Assembly (NCBI GenBank): GCA_017651645.1
Contig: JAGCCO010000042.1
Location: 124,001-188,000 of the forward strand
DNA from: Bacteroidales bacterium
Lineage (GTDB): Bacteria; Bacteroidota; Bacteroidia; Bacteroidales; F082
DNA length: 64,000 nt
Direction of reading: 5' to 3'
The notes under the pieces were generated by a model. It was not told the origin of the DNA. It ran no database searches and saw nothing but the letters and a program-made list of their open reading frames with translations. Of this stretch, positions 18,913 to 27,403 are shown one piece after another. Each line of letters starts with the position of its first letter. The first letter of the stretch is position 1. A program made the translations under genes and the position numbers.

Positions 18913-19620
18913 ATGATGATACTCTGTTTGGAAACAGCGACACCTGTCTGTTCGGTCGCACTCAATTCGGCTTGCTGCACGTTGGCGTTGCGTGAGACTG
19001 AGGGACAAAATGCACATTCTGAGAAGATTACCAACTTCATCAAAGCGGTGATGGAGGAGGCGGGCATCGGCTATTCACAGCTGGATGCCGTGGCCGTAAG
19101 TCAAGGTCCGGGCTCTTATACGGGTCTGCGCATCGGCGTCAGCACGGCAAAGGGCATCTGCTATGCCGCCGACCTCCCGATGATGGCCATCGACACCTTG
19201 GAGGCCATGGCATACGGCATGAAAGAGAAGTTGGGCGGCCAATTGGATCCCGACAACCTGCTCATCCCCATGATCGATGCCCGAAGGATGGAGGTATATG
19301 CCTCTGTTTTCGATGCCGACTTGCAGAAAATCAACGATACGGCGGCGCTTGTCATCGATGAGAATTCCTTTGAAGAATTGCGGAAGGACCATCGGCTCTG
19401 GCTCTTCGGCGATGGTGCGCCAAAACTCAAGAAAGTATTTGAAAACCAACAAAATATCAACATCGTAGAAGGCTTCAGACCTTCGGCAGCGTATATGCGT
19501 CGTTTGGCGGAACAAGCCTTGATGAAACAACAGTTTGTTGATGTGGCTTATTTTGAGCCGTTTTATTTGAAGGATTTTATTGCGGGGAAGCCTCATGTGA
19601 AGGGATTAGTTGATAATTGA
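18913..19620 (+). CDS. tsaB: tRNA t6A synthesis protein TsaB
   Basis: About 235 residues of the TsaB/YeaZ type. ILCLETATPVCSVAL is the ASKHA phosphate-1 region, followed by SQGPGSYTGLRIGVSTAKGI, the family signature. TsaB partners TsaD and TsaE in making t6A37 on ANN-decoding tRNAs. The ATG at 18913 is preferred because the upstream part of the frame lies in the promoter. The last codons (GTT GAT AAT TGA) are read from a TTGATAA-type heptamer array. Confidence 0.93.
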   Translation: MMILCLETATPVCSVALNSACCTLALRETEGQNAHSEKITNFIKAVMEEAGIGYSQLDAVAVSQGPGSYTGLRIGVSTAKGICYAADLPMMAIDTLEAMAYGMKEKLGGQLDPDNLLIPMIDARRMEVYASVFDADLQKINDTAALVIDENSFEELRKDHRLWLFGDGAPKLKKVFENQQNINIVEGFRPSAAYMRRLAEQALMKQQFVDVAYFEPFYLKDFIAGKPHVKGLVDN

Positions 19621-19629
19621 TAATTGATA
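19609..19629. repeat. Heptamer array overlapping tsaB stop
   Basis: Three 7-bp units (GTTGATA, ATTGATA, ATTGATA) supply the last two residues and the stop codon of tsaB. They end 4 bp before the peptidase gene. Confidence 0.8.
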
Positions 19630-19633
19630 GCAG

Positions 19634-20851
19634 ATGAAGAAGATAGTACTTATTGCGTTGATTTTGGTGGGAGGGATGGTTGCCAGGGCGCAGGCGCCGC
19701 ATCTTTATGAACATACTTATCCTGTGATTGCGTCAGAAAACCTGGAGATTCGCGCGCTCATCGATTCGGTCTCTGTCGATAGCATCGAAGCGACCATCGT
19801 ACACCTCAGTTCGTACCACAATCGCCGCTACGACAGCCGTCACATCTGGGATGTACAAGACTGGTTGGTAAGCCGTTACGAACAAATGGGCTTCGACACA
19901 GTGATGCTGCATGATTTCCCTATCCCTGACTCAGATATCGCGACCGCCGACAACATTTTGGCCATAAAATGGGGCACGAAAACACCTCAAGAATACGTGA
20001 TTTGCGGGGCGCACTACGACTCGTGGAATGCCGACGGCTCCGACCCCGACACCATCCGCTCACCGGGTGCCGATGACAACGCTTCGGGTGTTTCGGGTAT
20101 CTTGGAAAGTGCCAGATTATTAAGTAATTACTCCTTTGACCGCACCGTCATCTTTGCCAACTGGTGCGCCGAAGAAATCGGCCTGATCGGCAGCGCAGCC
20201 TATGCGGCAGATTGTGCCGAGGCAGGCATGGACATCCTCGGCTATTTCAACCTTGACATGACAGGCTATCTCGAGGAAGGCTCCGACATTCATGTTCACC
20301 TGATGTACACCACACAAGACTCGCTCATCGCCAACTTTGTCTACAACTTCAGCCATGTCTATTTTCCCGAAATGCCTATCCGACAAGCTTGGCTCCAATG
20401 GGGCGATAGCGATTATTCCTCGTTCAACCGCAACGGCTACCCAGCCGTGCATCCTTTCGAGGATGTCCATGCCAGCTCCCCGTTTATCCATTCAAGACAA
20501 GATGTGTTAGGTCTGAGTGTCAACAACTTGGAACAGTCAAAACGCTTCACCGAACTCAACCTTGGGTTGGTGGCTACACTGGCTGGCATCAATCATGACG
20601 GCGTCTCCGAAAACGAAGAAATCCATGTGGCCATATACCCCAATCCGACTCAAGATGAGGTTCACATTTTGGCTGAAGACGGTTTGCGACACATCGAAAT
20701 CTGCAATCTGTTGGGACAAGTTATTGAAGCCTTTGACCTGCAGGGTGAAAGCTCCTGCGCTATCAACACAAGCCATTACCATTCAGGGATTTACATAGTA
20801 AAAATCTCAACTGAAAAAGCGGTTGTTGCCAAGCAGCTGATGGTCAAATAA
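19634..20851 (+). CDS. Secreted M28 family zinc peptidase with T9SS sorting domain
   Basis: 405 residues. A signal peptide (1 to about 20, ending VARAQ) is followed by an M28 aminopeptidase domain. Likely zinc ligands are the His of GAHYDSWN, the Asp of GADDNASG, the Glu pair of CAEEIG, the Asp of FNLDMTGY and a late His near DVHASSPFIHSRQD. Residues about 333-405 begin VAIYPNPTQDEV and end YHSGIYIVKIS then KQLMVK, a type A C-terminal sorting domain for the type IX secretion system. It is probably exported to the cell surface and removes N-terminal amino acids from peptides. Confidence 0.9.
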   Translation: MKKIVLIALILVGGMVARAQAPHLYEHTYPVIASENLEIRALIDSVSVDSIEATIVHLSSYHNRRYDSRHIWDVQDWLVSRYEQMGFDTVMLHDFPIPDSDIATADNILAIKWGTKTPQEYVICGAHYDSWNADGSDPDTIRSPGADDNASGVSGILESARLLSNYSFDRTVIFANWCAEEIGLIGSAAYAADCAEAGMDILGYFNLDMTGYLEEGSDIHVHLMYTTQDSLIANFVYNFSHVYFPEMPIRQAWLQWGDSDYSSFNRNGYPAVHPFEDVHASSPFIHSRQDVLGLSVNNLEQSKRFTELNLGLVATLAGINHDGVSENEEIHVAIYPNPTQDEVHILAEDGLRHIEICNLLGQVIEAFDLQGESSCAINTSHYHSGIYIVKISTEKAVVAKQLMVK

Positions 20852-20853
20852 GC

Positions 20854-23079
20854 TTATTCCATTTCCTCGTAGGTGAAGACGTGCATCTCGTAACGGGAAG
20901 GCTTCGCGAAAGTCTTCATCAAACTCTCGTCGATGGTACTCACGGAAACCTGTTCCGGTGACAGGCCTTTGGCATTCAACAAGTAATCCGAGAGCAATTC
21001 GTTCCGTCTTTTCATCAGCATAGGCAATAGCGTTTCCGACTTGTCGCGATACACCTCATAGGCCACCGATGCCACGTCTTTTTTGGAATGCAGTTTCTTT
21101 TTCTTGGAATACTGGACCGCATATTCACATAAGCCCTTGTCGTTCAACTTGATGTTGCGAATCTTTTCGTGGGTCAAAAAGTCGACGTCGGAAGGTTGTA
21201 GGTCGGGGTGGATGGAAAGATAATAATCGCGTTTCAGTTGCATGATACACAGCTGATTAACGGTTTCTTCATACTGCACCTGCTCTTCCAAGACGATACT
21301 CAAGTCGGAACGGCTTTGAAGGGTGGCAGCCACGTTGTCGATCATCACATACTGTTCAGGAGAGAAATCGAATTGCAAAGGGTCGAATGGAATGTATTTC
21401 AAGTTGTTATCCTCGTCGGTCATCAATCGGAACGGTGACGCGGCCACTTTGGTCAGTAAATTGGAAAACACCTTGCCCAAAGCCTTTCGGTAAGAAAAAG
21501 CGGGGTCGTTCAGATTGCCCGAAATCGGCAGGTCGAGGCTGACATTATTGTTCTTGTCGGTAAGCAGGTAGAACCCCAGTTTCAGGGGAACTTTGTCGTA
21601 CTGCGGATGCAGATGCTTCACCTTGTCGCCAAGCTTCGGGGAGGCAACTTGCAACTTATTGATTCCTTTTAGGTTACCGTCTGTGATCACGTTTTGGCTC
21701 CTGAACGACAAGGTGCCGTTTTCCACGGGGAAGCCGAACAGCTGCACGATGTAAGGGGAAAAATCGGCGACTTTCACGTTGCTGAGCATCAGCGTGAGGT
21801 TATGGTTATCAAGTCCGTTGAAGCAACCATGCCAATTCAGGTTGAGTTTGCCCACCTTGTTGAGGGAAGCTTGTAACTGGATAGCGTTGTTACCGTCAAG
21901 AGTGAATTGCTTGGATGTCAAGCTGATATCCGAAATCACATATTGGAAAGCCTCGGGAAGGGTATTATCCTCGTACTTCAATTCGGATTGGTTCAGAATC
22001 AAGTCGGCGATATTAATCTTCCACGCATTTTCCTCTTCGTTTTCCATCGAAATCATGTCAACGACGGGTTCCATTACCATTGTATCACGAGGGACGTATC
22101 CATCCAGCAACAAATCGAAATTCGAACTGCTATCGGCACTGATGACGTAAGCCGTGTTCAGGCCCGAGAGATAGAGCTGTTCAAGGTCTAATACTTTGTC
22201 ATTCAGCCGCAAATGATTGATCTGAGCAAAGACCGAATCGACCGATCCCAAAGGATTTCCTGTCGTGTCTTGAAAAGCCACATCGTTAAGCGCCAAGGTG
22301 CCTGTCAGATCGAAATCAAGGATATGGTCGGTAGGACCTTGGGCCTCCAAATCCAAATTGGCCAAACCTTCCAACAAGTCGACAGGATAATACTGTTGCA
22401 GATAAGGTTCAAGAACGTTGATACCTATATTATTCAGTTTCAGATTGATGGTATAGTTCTCCCCGTTCTCGGACATGCGGATGTCGGTGTGCAAAGTGGC
22501 GTTATCGGCGAGTGACAAGTCGAGCCCGACATCGGTTTTCAAATCCGAAAAATCAAGGGTAGGAATCTGCAACGAAATGTCGCGCAACAGGAACTCGTTA
22601 CCCAAGGCCAAGTCGGCATAACGGATGTCGCCTTTGTCAAGATGGATCTCGTTGAGAATCAAATCAAAACCAGAGGATTCTGTCTTAGTGCTATCGGAGA
22701 CAAACAGCTCTCGCAAGCTGTTGAAATTGAACCAGTCGTGGTTTTGCTCCACGTTGACATTCAATCCCGAAATCGTGGCTTGATTGACCAGCAGTCGACG
22801 GTTGAACAAGTCACGCCATTTGATTTTTGTTTCAAAGCGTTCGAAGCTCACAAAAGGTGTGGTGTCGTCTTCTTCAAAAAGCGTCAAATCCTTGACTTTC
22901 AGCTTTCCCGTGAAAACATTCACACTCACCTTCTCTACGTTCAACTCGCGGCCGGTCCATTCCTTGCCGTGGCGTTTCGCATAGTTTTTCGCTATCGGCC
23001 CAGCCAAAAAGTTGACCAACAGGAGCAGGACAACGACCACTCCTAGTATAATCAGCGGGATTTTGAACGCTTTTTTCAT
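20854..23079 (-). CDS. AsmA-like DUF748 protein
   Basis: 741 residues with an N-terminal transmembrane anchor (FKIPLIILGVVVVLLLLVNF) followed by FVSFERFETKIKWRDLFNRR and a long beta-rich region. This is typical of AsmA/DUF748 envelope proteins, some of which form bridges for lipid transport between membranes. The C-terminal 150 residues are more helical and charged. It ends 2 bp from the convergent M28 gene and lies 1 bp downstream of gltX, so it is probably co-transcribed with gltX. Its substrate is unknown. Confidence 0.78.
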   Translation of the reverse strand: MKKAFKIPLIILGVVVVLLLLVNFLAGPIAKNYAKRHGKEWTGRELNVEKVSVNVFTGKLKVKDLTLFEEDDTTPFVSFERFETKIKWRDLFNRRLLVNQATISGLNVNVEQNHDWFNFNSLRELFVSDSTKTESSGFDLILNEIHLDKGDIRYADLALGNEFLLRDISLQIPTLDFSDLKTDVGLDLSLADNATLHTDIRMSENGENYTINLKLNNIGINVLEPYLQQYYPVDLLEGLANLDLEAQGPTDHILDFDLTGTLALNDVAFQDTTGNPLGSVDSVFAQINHLRLNDKVLDLEQLYLSGLNTAYVISADSSSNFDLLLDGYVPRDTMVMEPVVDMISMENEEENAWKINIADLILNQSELKYEDNTLPEAFQYVISDISLTSKQFTLDGNNAIQLQASLNKVGKLNLNWHGCFNGLDNHNLTLMLSNVKVADFSPYIVQLFGFPVENGTLSFRSQNVITDGNLKGINKLQVASPKLGDKVKHLHPQYDKVPLKLGFYLLTDKNNNVSLDLPISGNLNDPAFSYRKALGKVFSNLLTKVAASPFRLMTDEDNNLKYIPFDPLQFDFSPEQYVMIDNVAATLQSRSDLSIVLEEQVQYEETVNQLCIMQLKRDYYLSIHPDLQPSDVDFLTHEKIRNIKLNDKGLCEYAVQYSKKKKLHSKKDVASVAYEVYRDKSETLLPMLMKRRNELLSDYLLNAKGLSPEQVSVSTIDESLMKTFAKPSRYEMHVFTYEEME

Positions 23080-23080
23080 T

Positions 23081-24598
23081 TTATCCTAAGGCTTTCACGC
23101 CGGCGTCGATGCGCTTGAGGGTCTCTTCCTTGCCCAAAAGCTCAAGGATCTCGCCGATGTGCGGACCCTTGCCGGCACCGACCACCATCAGACGCAAACC
23201 GTTCATCACGAGGCCCATGTTCAACTCATTGGAAGTGATCCAGTTGTTGAGTGTCTCGTCGATGTTGGCCAGGCTAAAAGGCTCGATGCCCTTGATGACT
23301 TCCTTCACCTTGAGCATGGTCTCGGCCGAGTTCTCTTTCCAGCGTTTCTTTACCGTCACGGGGTCGTATTCCGTCGGGGCCTCGAAGAAGAAGAAGCTTT
23401 GGTCCCAAATTTCCTTCACAAAATTGACTCTATCTTTCACCAAACCAGCCACTTTCACAGCAAAGTCGATCGGGGCATCGATGCCCTTCTCGGTCTTCAG
23501 CCATTCTTGATAGTCCTTGCCGACTTCCTCATTGGATTTGCGCATGAGCCACTCGTGGTTGAACCACTTGGTCTTCTCCACGTTGAACTTGGCGCCGCTC
23601 TTGCTGCAACGCTCTAAAGAGAAGGCCTGGATGAGCTCGTCCATGGTAAAGATCTCCTGCTCGGTACCCGGATTCCAACCCAACAGTGCCAACATATTAA
23701 TGAAGGCCTCAGGATAGTAGCCCGACTGTTTGTAGCCCATGGCCGTGTCGCCTGTCTTCGGGTCGACCCAATACATGGGAAACACAGGAAAGCCAAGGCG
23801 GTCGCCATCGCGCTTGCTGAGCTTGCCATTGCCATCGGGTTTGAGCAACAGGGGCAGGTGGGCAAACTGCGGCGCCTCCCAACCGAAGGCCTCATAGAGC
23901 ATGACATGCAATGGCATGGAAGGCAGCCATTCCTCGCCACGGATGACATGGCTGATCTGCATCAGGTGGTCGTCGACGATGTTGGCCAGGTGGTAAGTAG
24001 GCATACCGTCACTCTTGAACAGGACCTTGTCGTCCAAGGTGTTGGTCTGCACCTTCACCTCGCCACGAATCAGGTCGTGCATCACGATCTCCCGGTCTTC
24101 AGGGATCATGAAACGCACCGTGTAAGGTGTGCCTTCAGCAATGAGTTTGTCGACTTCTTCCTTACTCATTGTCAAGCTGTTGCGCAGATGTTTGCGGCTT
24201 TGGCAGTTATAGATGAAAGTCTGCTTGTTGGCTTCGGCCTCCTTGCGGTATTTATCCAGTTCTTCGGCCGTGTCGAAGGCGATATAGGCACAGCCTTTGA
24301 CCAGCAGCTCGTCGCTGTATTGTTTATAAAGATGCTTGCGGTTGCTCTGCTTGTAAGGACCAAATTCGCCACCCACATAGTCACTCTCGTCGAACTTGAT
24401 GCCACACCAGTCCAAGGACTCCACGATGTACTGTTCAGCACCTGGCACAAAACGGGTCTGGTCGGTGTCCTCGATACGAAGGATCATTTTTCCACCGTTC
24501 TTCTTGGCAAACAGATAGTTATATAATGCGGTACGCACGCCCCCAATGTGCAAAGGACCCGTCGGGCTGGGGGCAAATCTCACTCTGACTTCTTTCAT
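23081..24598 (-). CDS. gltX: Glutamyl-tRNA synthetase
   Basis: 505 residues of a class I synthetase. [20 protein letters not shown] contains the HIGH-equivalent [16 protein letters not shown] is the KMSKS-equivalent, and [10 protein letters not shown] follows the Rossmann start. It charges tRNA-Glu with glutamate. A TAnnTTTG element lies about 30 bp upstream on the minus strand. Confidence 0.96.
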   Translation of the reverse strand: MKEVRVRFAPSPTGPLHIGGVRTALYNYLFAKKNGGKMILRIEDTDQTRFVPGAEQYIVESLDWCGIKFDESDYVGGEFGPYKQSNRKHLYKQYSDELLVKGCAYIAFDTAEELDKYRKEAEANKQTFIYNCQSRKHLRNSLTMSKEEVDKLIAEGTPYTVRFMIPEDREIVMHDLIRGEVKVQTNTLDDKVLFKSDGMPTYHLANIVDDHLMQISHVIRGEEWLPSMPLHVMLYEAFGWEAPQFAHLPLLLKPDGNGKLSKRDGDRLGFPVFPMYWVDPKTGDTAMGYKQSGYYPEAFINMLALLGWNPGTEQEIFTMDELIQAFSLERCSKSGAKFNVEKTKWFNHEWLMRKSNEEVGKDYQEWLKTEKGIDAPIDFAVKVAGLVKDRVNFVKEIWDQSFFFFEAPTEYDPVTVKKRWKENSAETMLKVKEVIKGIEPFSLANIDETLNNWITSNELNMGLVMNGLRLMVVGAGKGPHIGEILELLGKEETLKRIDAGVKALG

Positions 24599-24625
24599 AT
24601 AATTGTGTTATTTCGTTTGAGGCTG

Positions 24626-24633
24626 CAAAAATA
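24626..24633 (-). promoter_or_regulatory. -7 promoter element for gltX
   Basis: TATTTTTG on the minus strand, about 28 bp before the gltX ATG. A CAAA (TTTG on the minus strand) about 22 bp further upstream could be the -33 element. Confidence 0.55.
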
Positions 24634-24737
24634 AGCATTCTGACATATTAAGGGTCAAAGATTGTATTTTATTGCGCATCTTTTCGTTAGAAAAGCAAAA
24701 AAGACCGTAATACTTCCTATTATCCGTTTCTTTTTCC

Positions 24738-24745
24738 TAATTTTG
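24738..24745 (+). promoter_or_regulatory. -7 promoter element for wecC
   Basis: TAATTTTG lies 20 bp before the wecC ATG in the 167-bp divergent spacer shared with gltX. Confidence 0.5.
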
Positions 24746-24765
24746 CCGCGTTTTTTAATAAATAT

Positions 24766-25989
24766 ATGATTAACGTTATTGGACTCGGCTATATCGGACT
24801 GCCGACGGCATTGATGATGGCTTCGCACGGTGTGGAAGTCATCGGAACAGACTACAACAAAGAACTGGTTGCTACCCTTAATGCGGGCAAGACCACTTTC
24901 AAGGAAAAGGGATTGGATGAACTCTTTGCCGCCGCATTGAAAGCGGGCATCAAATTCACCACGGAATACCAAAAGACGGACATGTATATCGTCTCCGTGC
25001 CCACCCCTTACGACAAGTTCAGCAAGAAGGTGGACGCTTGTTATGTGGTAGCCGCCGTGAAGGAAGTGATGAAGGTTTGCCCGAAAGGAGCCACTGTGGT
25101 TGTTGAGTCGACAGTCAGTCCAGGCACGATGGACAAGTTTGTGCGCCCCGTGGTGGAAACCAATGGCTTCAAGATCGGTGAAGACATCCATCTCGTCCAT
25201 GCCCCTGAGCGCATCATCCCGGGCAACATGGTCTACGAACTGCTGCATAACAACCGCACCATCGGTGCCGATAGCCGTGAGATTGGTGAAAAGGTGAAGA
25301 AGTACTATGCTTCGTTCTGCCAAGGCGAGATCGTGGTGACCGACATCCGCACCGCCGAGATGACCAAAGTGGTGGAGAACACCTACCGGGCCGTCAATAT
25401 CGCCTTTGCCAACGAGTTGAGCCGCATCTGCCGTCACGACAACATGGACGTGTATGAAATCATCCGTATCTGTAACATGCATCCGCGTGTAAACATCCTG
25501 CAGCCTGGTCCCGGCGTGGGCGGCCATTGCATTAGCGTCGACCCTTGGTTCCTTGTGGGCGACTATCCCCAACTGGCCAAGGTGATTGACGAGTCGATGA
25601 AGACCAACGATACACAACCTGTGTTTGTGCTGGAACGCATCTACGAAATCATGAAGGCGCACAACATCACCGATAGCCGCCGTGTGGGTCTCTATGGTAT
25701 CACCTACAAGGAGAACGTGGATGACATTCGTGAAAGCCCGACCTTGCAGATGCTTGATATCCAGAAACGCCATTTGGCCCGTCCGCTGAAGAGCTTTGAC
25801 CCGTTCTTCACCGACAAGGAGATCATGCCGAACCAGATTCTTGATTTCGACCAATTCTTGTCGGAGATTGACATGGTGGTTATCATGGTGAAGCATGATC
25901 ATATCAAGCAGAACTGGGACAAGTTGAAAGGTAAGGTGATTTTGGATTGTCATAATATTTGCCCTTTGGAGGGAGCGTATCATATTTAG
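24766..25989 (+). CDS. wecC: UDP-N-acetyl-D-mannosamine dehydrogenase
   Basis: 407 residues. The N-terminal NAD loop is GLGYIGLPTALMMASHG. The active-site Cys is in GPGVGGHCISVDPWFLVG, and the UDP-binding end has YGITYKENVDDIRESP. The WF in DPWFL and overall pattern fit WecC rather than the TviB type at 4.4 kb. It oxidises UDP-ManNAc to UDP-ManNAcA, using the product of wecB encoded just downstream. The TAG stop sits at the edge of a heptamer repeat array. Confidence 0.92.
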   Translation: MINVIGLGYIGLPTALMMASHGVEVIGTDYNKELVATLNAGKTTFKEKGLDELFAAALKAGIKFTTEYQKTDMYIVSVPTPYDKFSKKVDACYVVAAVKEVMKVCPKGATVVVESTVSPGTMDKFVRPVVETNGFKIGEDIHLVHAPERIIPGNMVYELLHNNRTIGADSREIGEKVKKYYASFCQGEIVVTDIRTAEMTKVVENTYRAVNIAFANELSRICRHDNMDVYEIIRICNMHPRVNILQPGPGVGGHCISVDPWFLVGDYPQLAKVIDESMKTNDTQPVFVLERIYEIMKAHNITDSRRVGLYGITYKENVDDIRESPTLQMLDIQKRHLARPLKSFDPFFTDKEIMPNQILDFDQFLSEIDMVVIMVKHDHIKQNWDKLKGKVILDCHNICPLEGAYHI

Positions 25990-26029
25990 TTTAGAGTTCA
26001 GAGTTTAGAGTTTAGAGTTGGTCAGAGTT
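25988..26029. repeat. Heptamer array, AGTTTAG units
   Basis: About five in-phase 7-bp units (AGTTTAG, AGTTCAG, AGTTTAG, AGTTTAG, AGTTGGT) lie between wecC and wecB. The wecC stop codon overlaps the first unit. The complementary, inverted units occur inside wecB at 26692-26788. Confidence 0.85.
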
Positions 26030-26047
26030 TAAAGTAGGAAGGATGTT

Positions 26048-27307
26048 ATGAAAAAAATCATACTCGTCTTCGGTACGCGTCCTGAGGCCATCAAGATGTG
26101 TCCTTTGGTCAAGGAGTTCCAAAAGTATCCACAGGACTTTGAAACCATCGTCTGTGTGACGGGACAACATAGGGAAATGTTGGATCAAGTTCTCCGTATC
26201 TTCGAGGTTCAGCCTGACTACGATCTCAATATCATGAAGCAGGGACAGGACCTGTATGACGTGACCGCCCGAGTGCTGGTAGGCATGCGCGATGTGCTGA
26301 AAAAAGCACAACCTGATGTGGTGCTTGTCCATGGCGACACCACTACTTCCACCGCTGCCGCCCTTGCGGCTTTCTATCAGCAAATACCCGTGGGACACGT
26401 GGAGGCTGGTTTGCGTACCCATAATATCTATAGCCCTTGGCCGGAGGAGATGAACCGTCAAATCACTGGACGCATTGCCACCTATGACTTCGCCCCTACC
26501 CCATTGAGCAAGGCTAATCTTCTAAATGAAAATGTGAGCGAAGACAAAATTTTCGTGACAGGCAATACTGTGATAGATGCTCTACACATGGTGGTCGATA
26601 AGCTCAAGAGCAACAAGGCTCTGGCCGATGAGCAAGTGAATGTTCTCAAAGCCGCCGGCTACGACGTTACTCGTTTAACACAAACCATTGACTCTAAATT
26701 GACTCCGTCGAATGCTTCGCATTTCTCAACTCTAAACTCTAAACTTACCACTGACTCTAAACTCTCAACTCTAAACTCTCAACTAAACCAGCGCAAGCTG
26801 GTATTAATAACCGGCCACCGTCGCGAGAATTTCGGCGAAGGATTCATCAGCATGGTCACTGCCATGAAAGACCTCTCTGAAAAGTATCCCGAGGTTGACT
26901 TCGTGTACCCTATGCACTTGAACCCCAATGTGCGCAAGCCGATTCATGAGGTGTTTGGCGAAGACCTGACGGTATATAAAAACTTCTTCTTCATCGAGCC
27001 ACTCCAATACTTGGAGTTCGTCTACCTCATGGAAAAGAGTTATTTGGTGCTGACCGACAGCGGCGGCATTCAGGAAGAAGCTCCTGGCTTGGGCAAGCCT
27101 GTCTTGGTGATGCGCAACACCACCGAACGTCCCGAGGCACTGGACGCTGGCACGGTGAAGTTGGTGGGCACCGACCACGACCTCATTGTCAGTGAAGTGA
27201 GCCGCCTGATTGAGGATCCATCCTATTACGACAAGATGAGCAAGGCCGTGAACCCTTACGGCGATGGCTTGGCTTGCAGTAGAATCGTCAAATCATTTAT
27301 TGGATAA
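26048..27307 (+). CDS. wecB: UDP-N-acetylglucosamine 2-epimerase with repeat-encoded insert
   Basis: 419 residues against about 375-390 for the family. The start MKKIILVFGTRPEAIK, the HGDTTTSTAAALAAFY block, GHVEAGLRTHN, ITGHRRENFGEG, and DSGGIQEEAPGLGKPVLVMR are all intact. Residues about 211-247 (between the two Rossmann halves) are Ser/Leu/Asn/Thr-rich and are read from an in-frame heptamer array. This places GHRREN around 256-261, about 40 residues late. The enzyme makes UDP-ManNAc for WecC. All recognisable active-site blocks flank the insert, so activity may be kept. Confidence 0.92.
   Translation: MKKIILVFGTRPEAIKMCPLVKEFQKYPQDFETIVCVTGQHREMLDQVLRIFEVQPDYDLNIMKQGQDLYDVTARVLVGMRDVLKKAQPDVVLVHGDTTTSTAAALAAFYQQIPVGHVEAGLRTHNIYSPWPEEMNRQITGRIATYDFAPTPLSKANLLNENVSEDKIFVTGNTVIDALHMVVDKLKSNKALADEQVNVLKAAGYDVTRLTQTIDSKLTPSNASHFSTLNSKLTTDSKLSTLNSQLNQRKLVLITGHRRENFGEGFISMVTAMKDLSEKYPEVDFVYPMHLNPNVRKPIHEVFGEDLTVYKNFFFIEPLQYLEFVYLMEKSYLVLTDSGGIQEEAPGLGKPVLVMRNTTERPEALDAGTVKLVGTDHDLIVSEVSRLIEDPSYYDKMSKAVNPYGDGLACSRIVKSFIG
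26692..26788. repeat. Heptamer array inside wecB
   Basis: Units TCTCAAC and TCTAAAC recur at 7-bp spacing (26724-26744 and 26756-26783), preceded by a small hairpin AATGC-TTC-GCATT (26711-26723). The array is in reverse orientation to the one upstream of wecB at 25988-26029. It adds codons without a stop or frameshift. Confidence 0.88.
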
Positions 27308-27318
27308 AACACCTTGTT

Positions 27319-27341
27319 ATTATCAAGTTTTTCTTGATAAT
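27319..27341 (+). terminator. Hairpin after wecB
   Basis: A perfect 9-bp stem ATTATCAAG/CTTGATAAT with a TTTTT loop lies 12 bp after the wecB stop. It lacks a downstream U-run, so it may be a processing or stability hairpin rather than a classical terminator. Confidence 0.45.
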
Positions 27342-27375
27342 GCACTAAGTCTCCCTCTCTTTCAAGGAAATTCTC

Positions 27376-27383
27376 TATCTTTG
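27376..27383 (+). promoter_or_regulatory. -7 promoter element for the DUF4175 gene
   Basis: TATCTTTG, an exact TAnnTTTG match, lies 20 bp before the ATG at 27404. Confidence 0.6.
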
Positions 27384-27403
27384 CAGGTTATTCTATATTG
27401 GAT

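Noticed and set aside
24655..25983. 442-residue open frame antisense to wecC
   Set aside because: It mirrors a strongly conserved gene, has His- and Val-rich low-quality sequence, and matches no family. It is a shadow of the wecC codon pattern.
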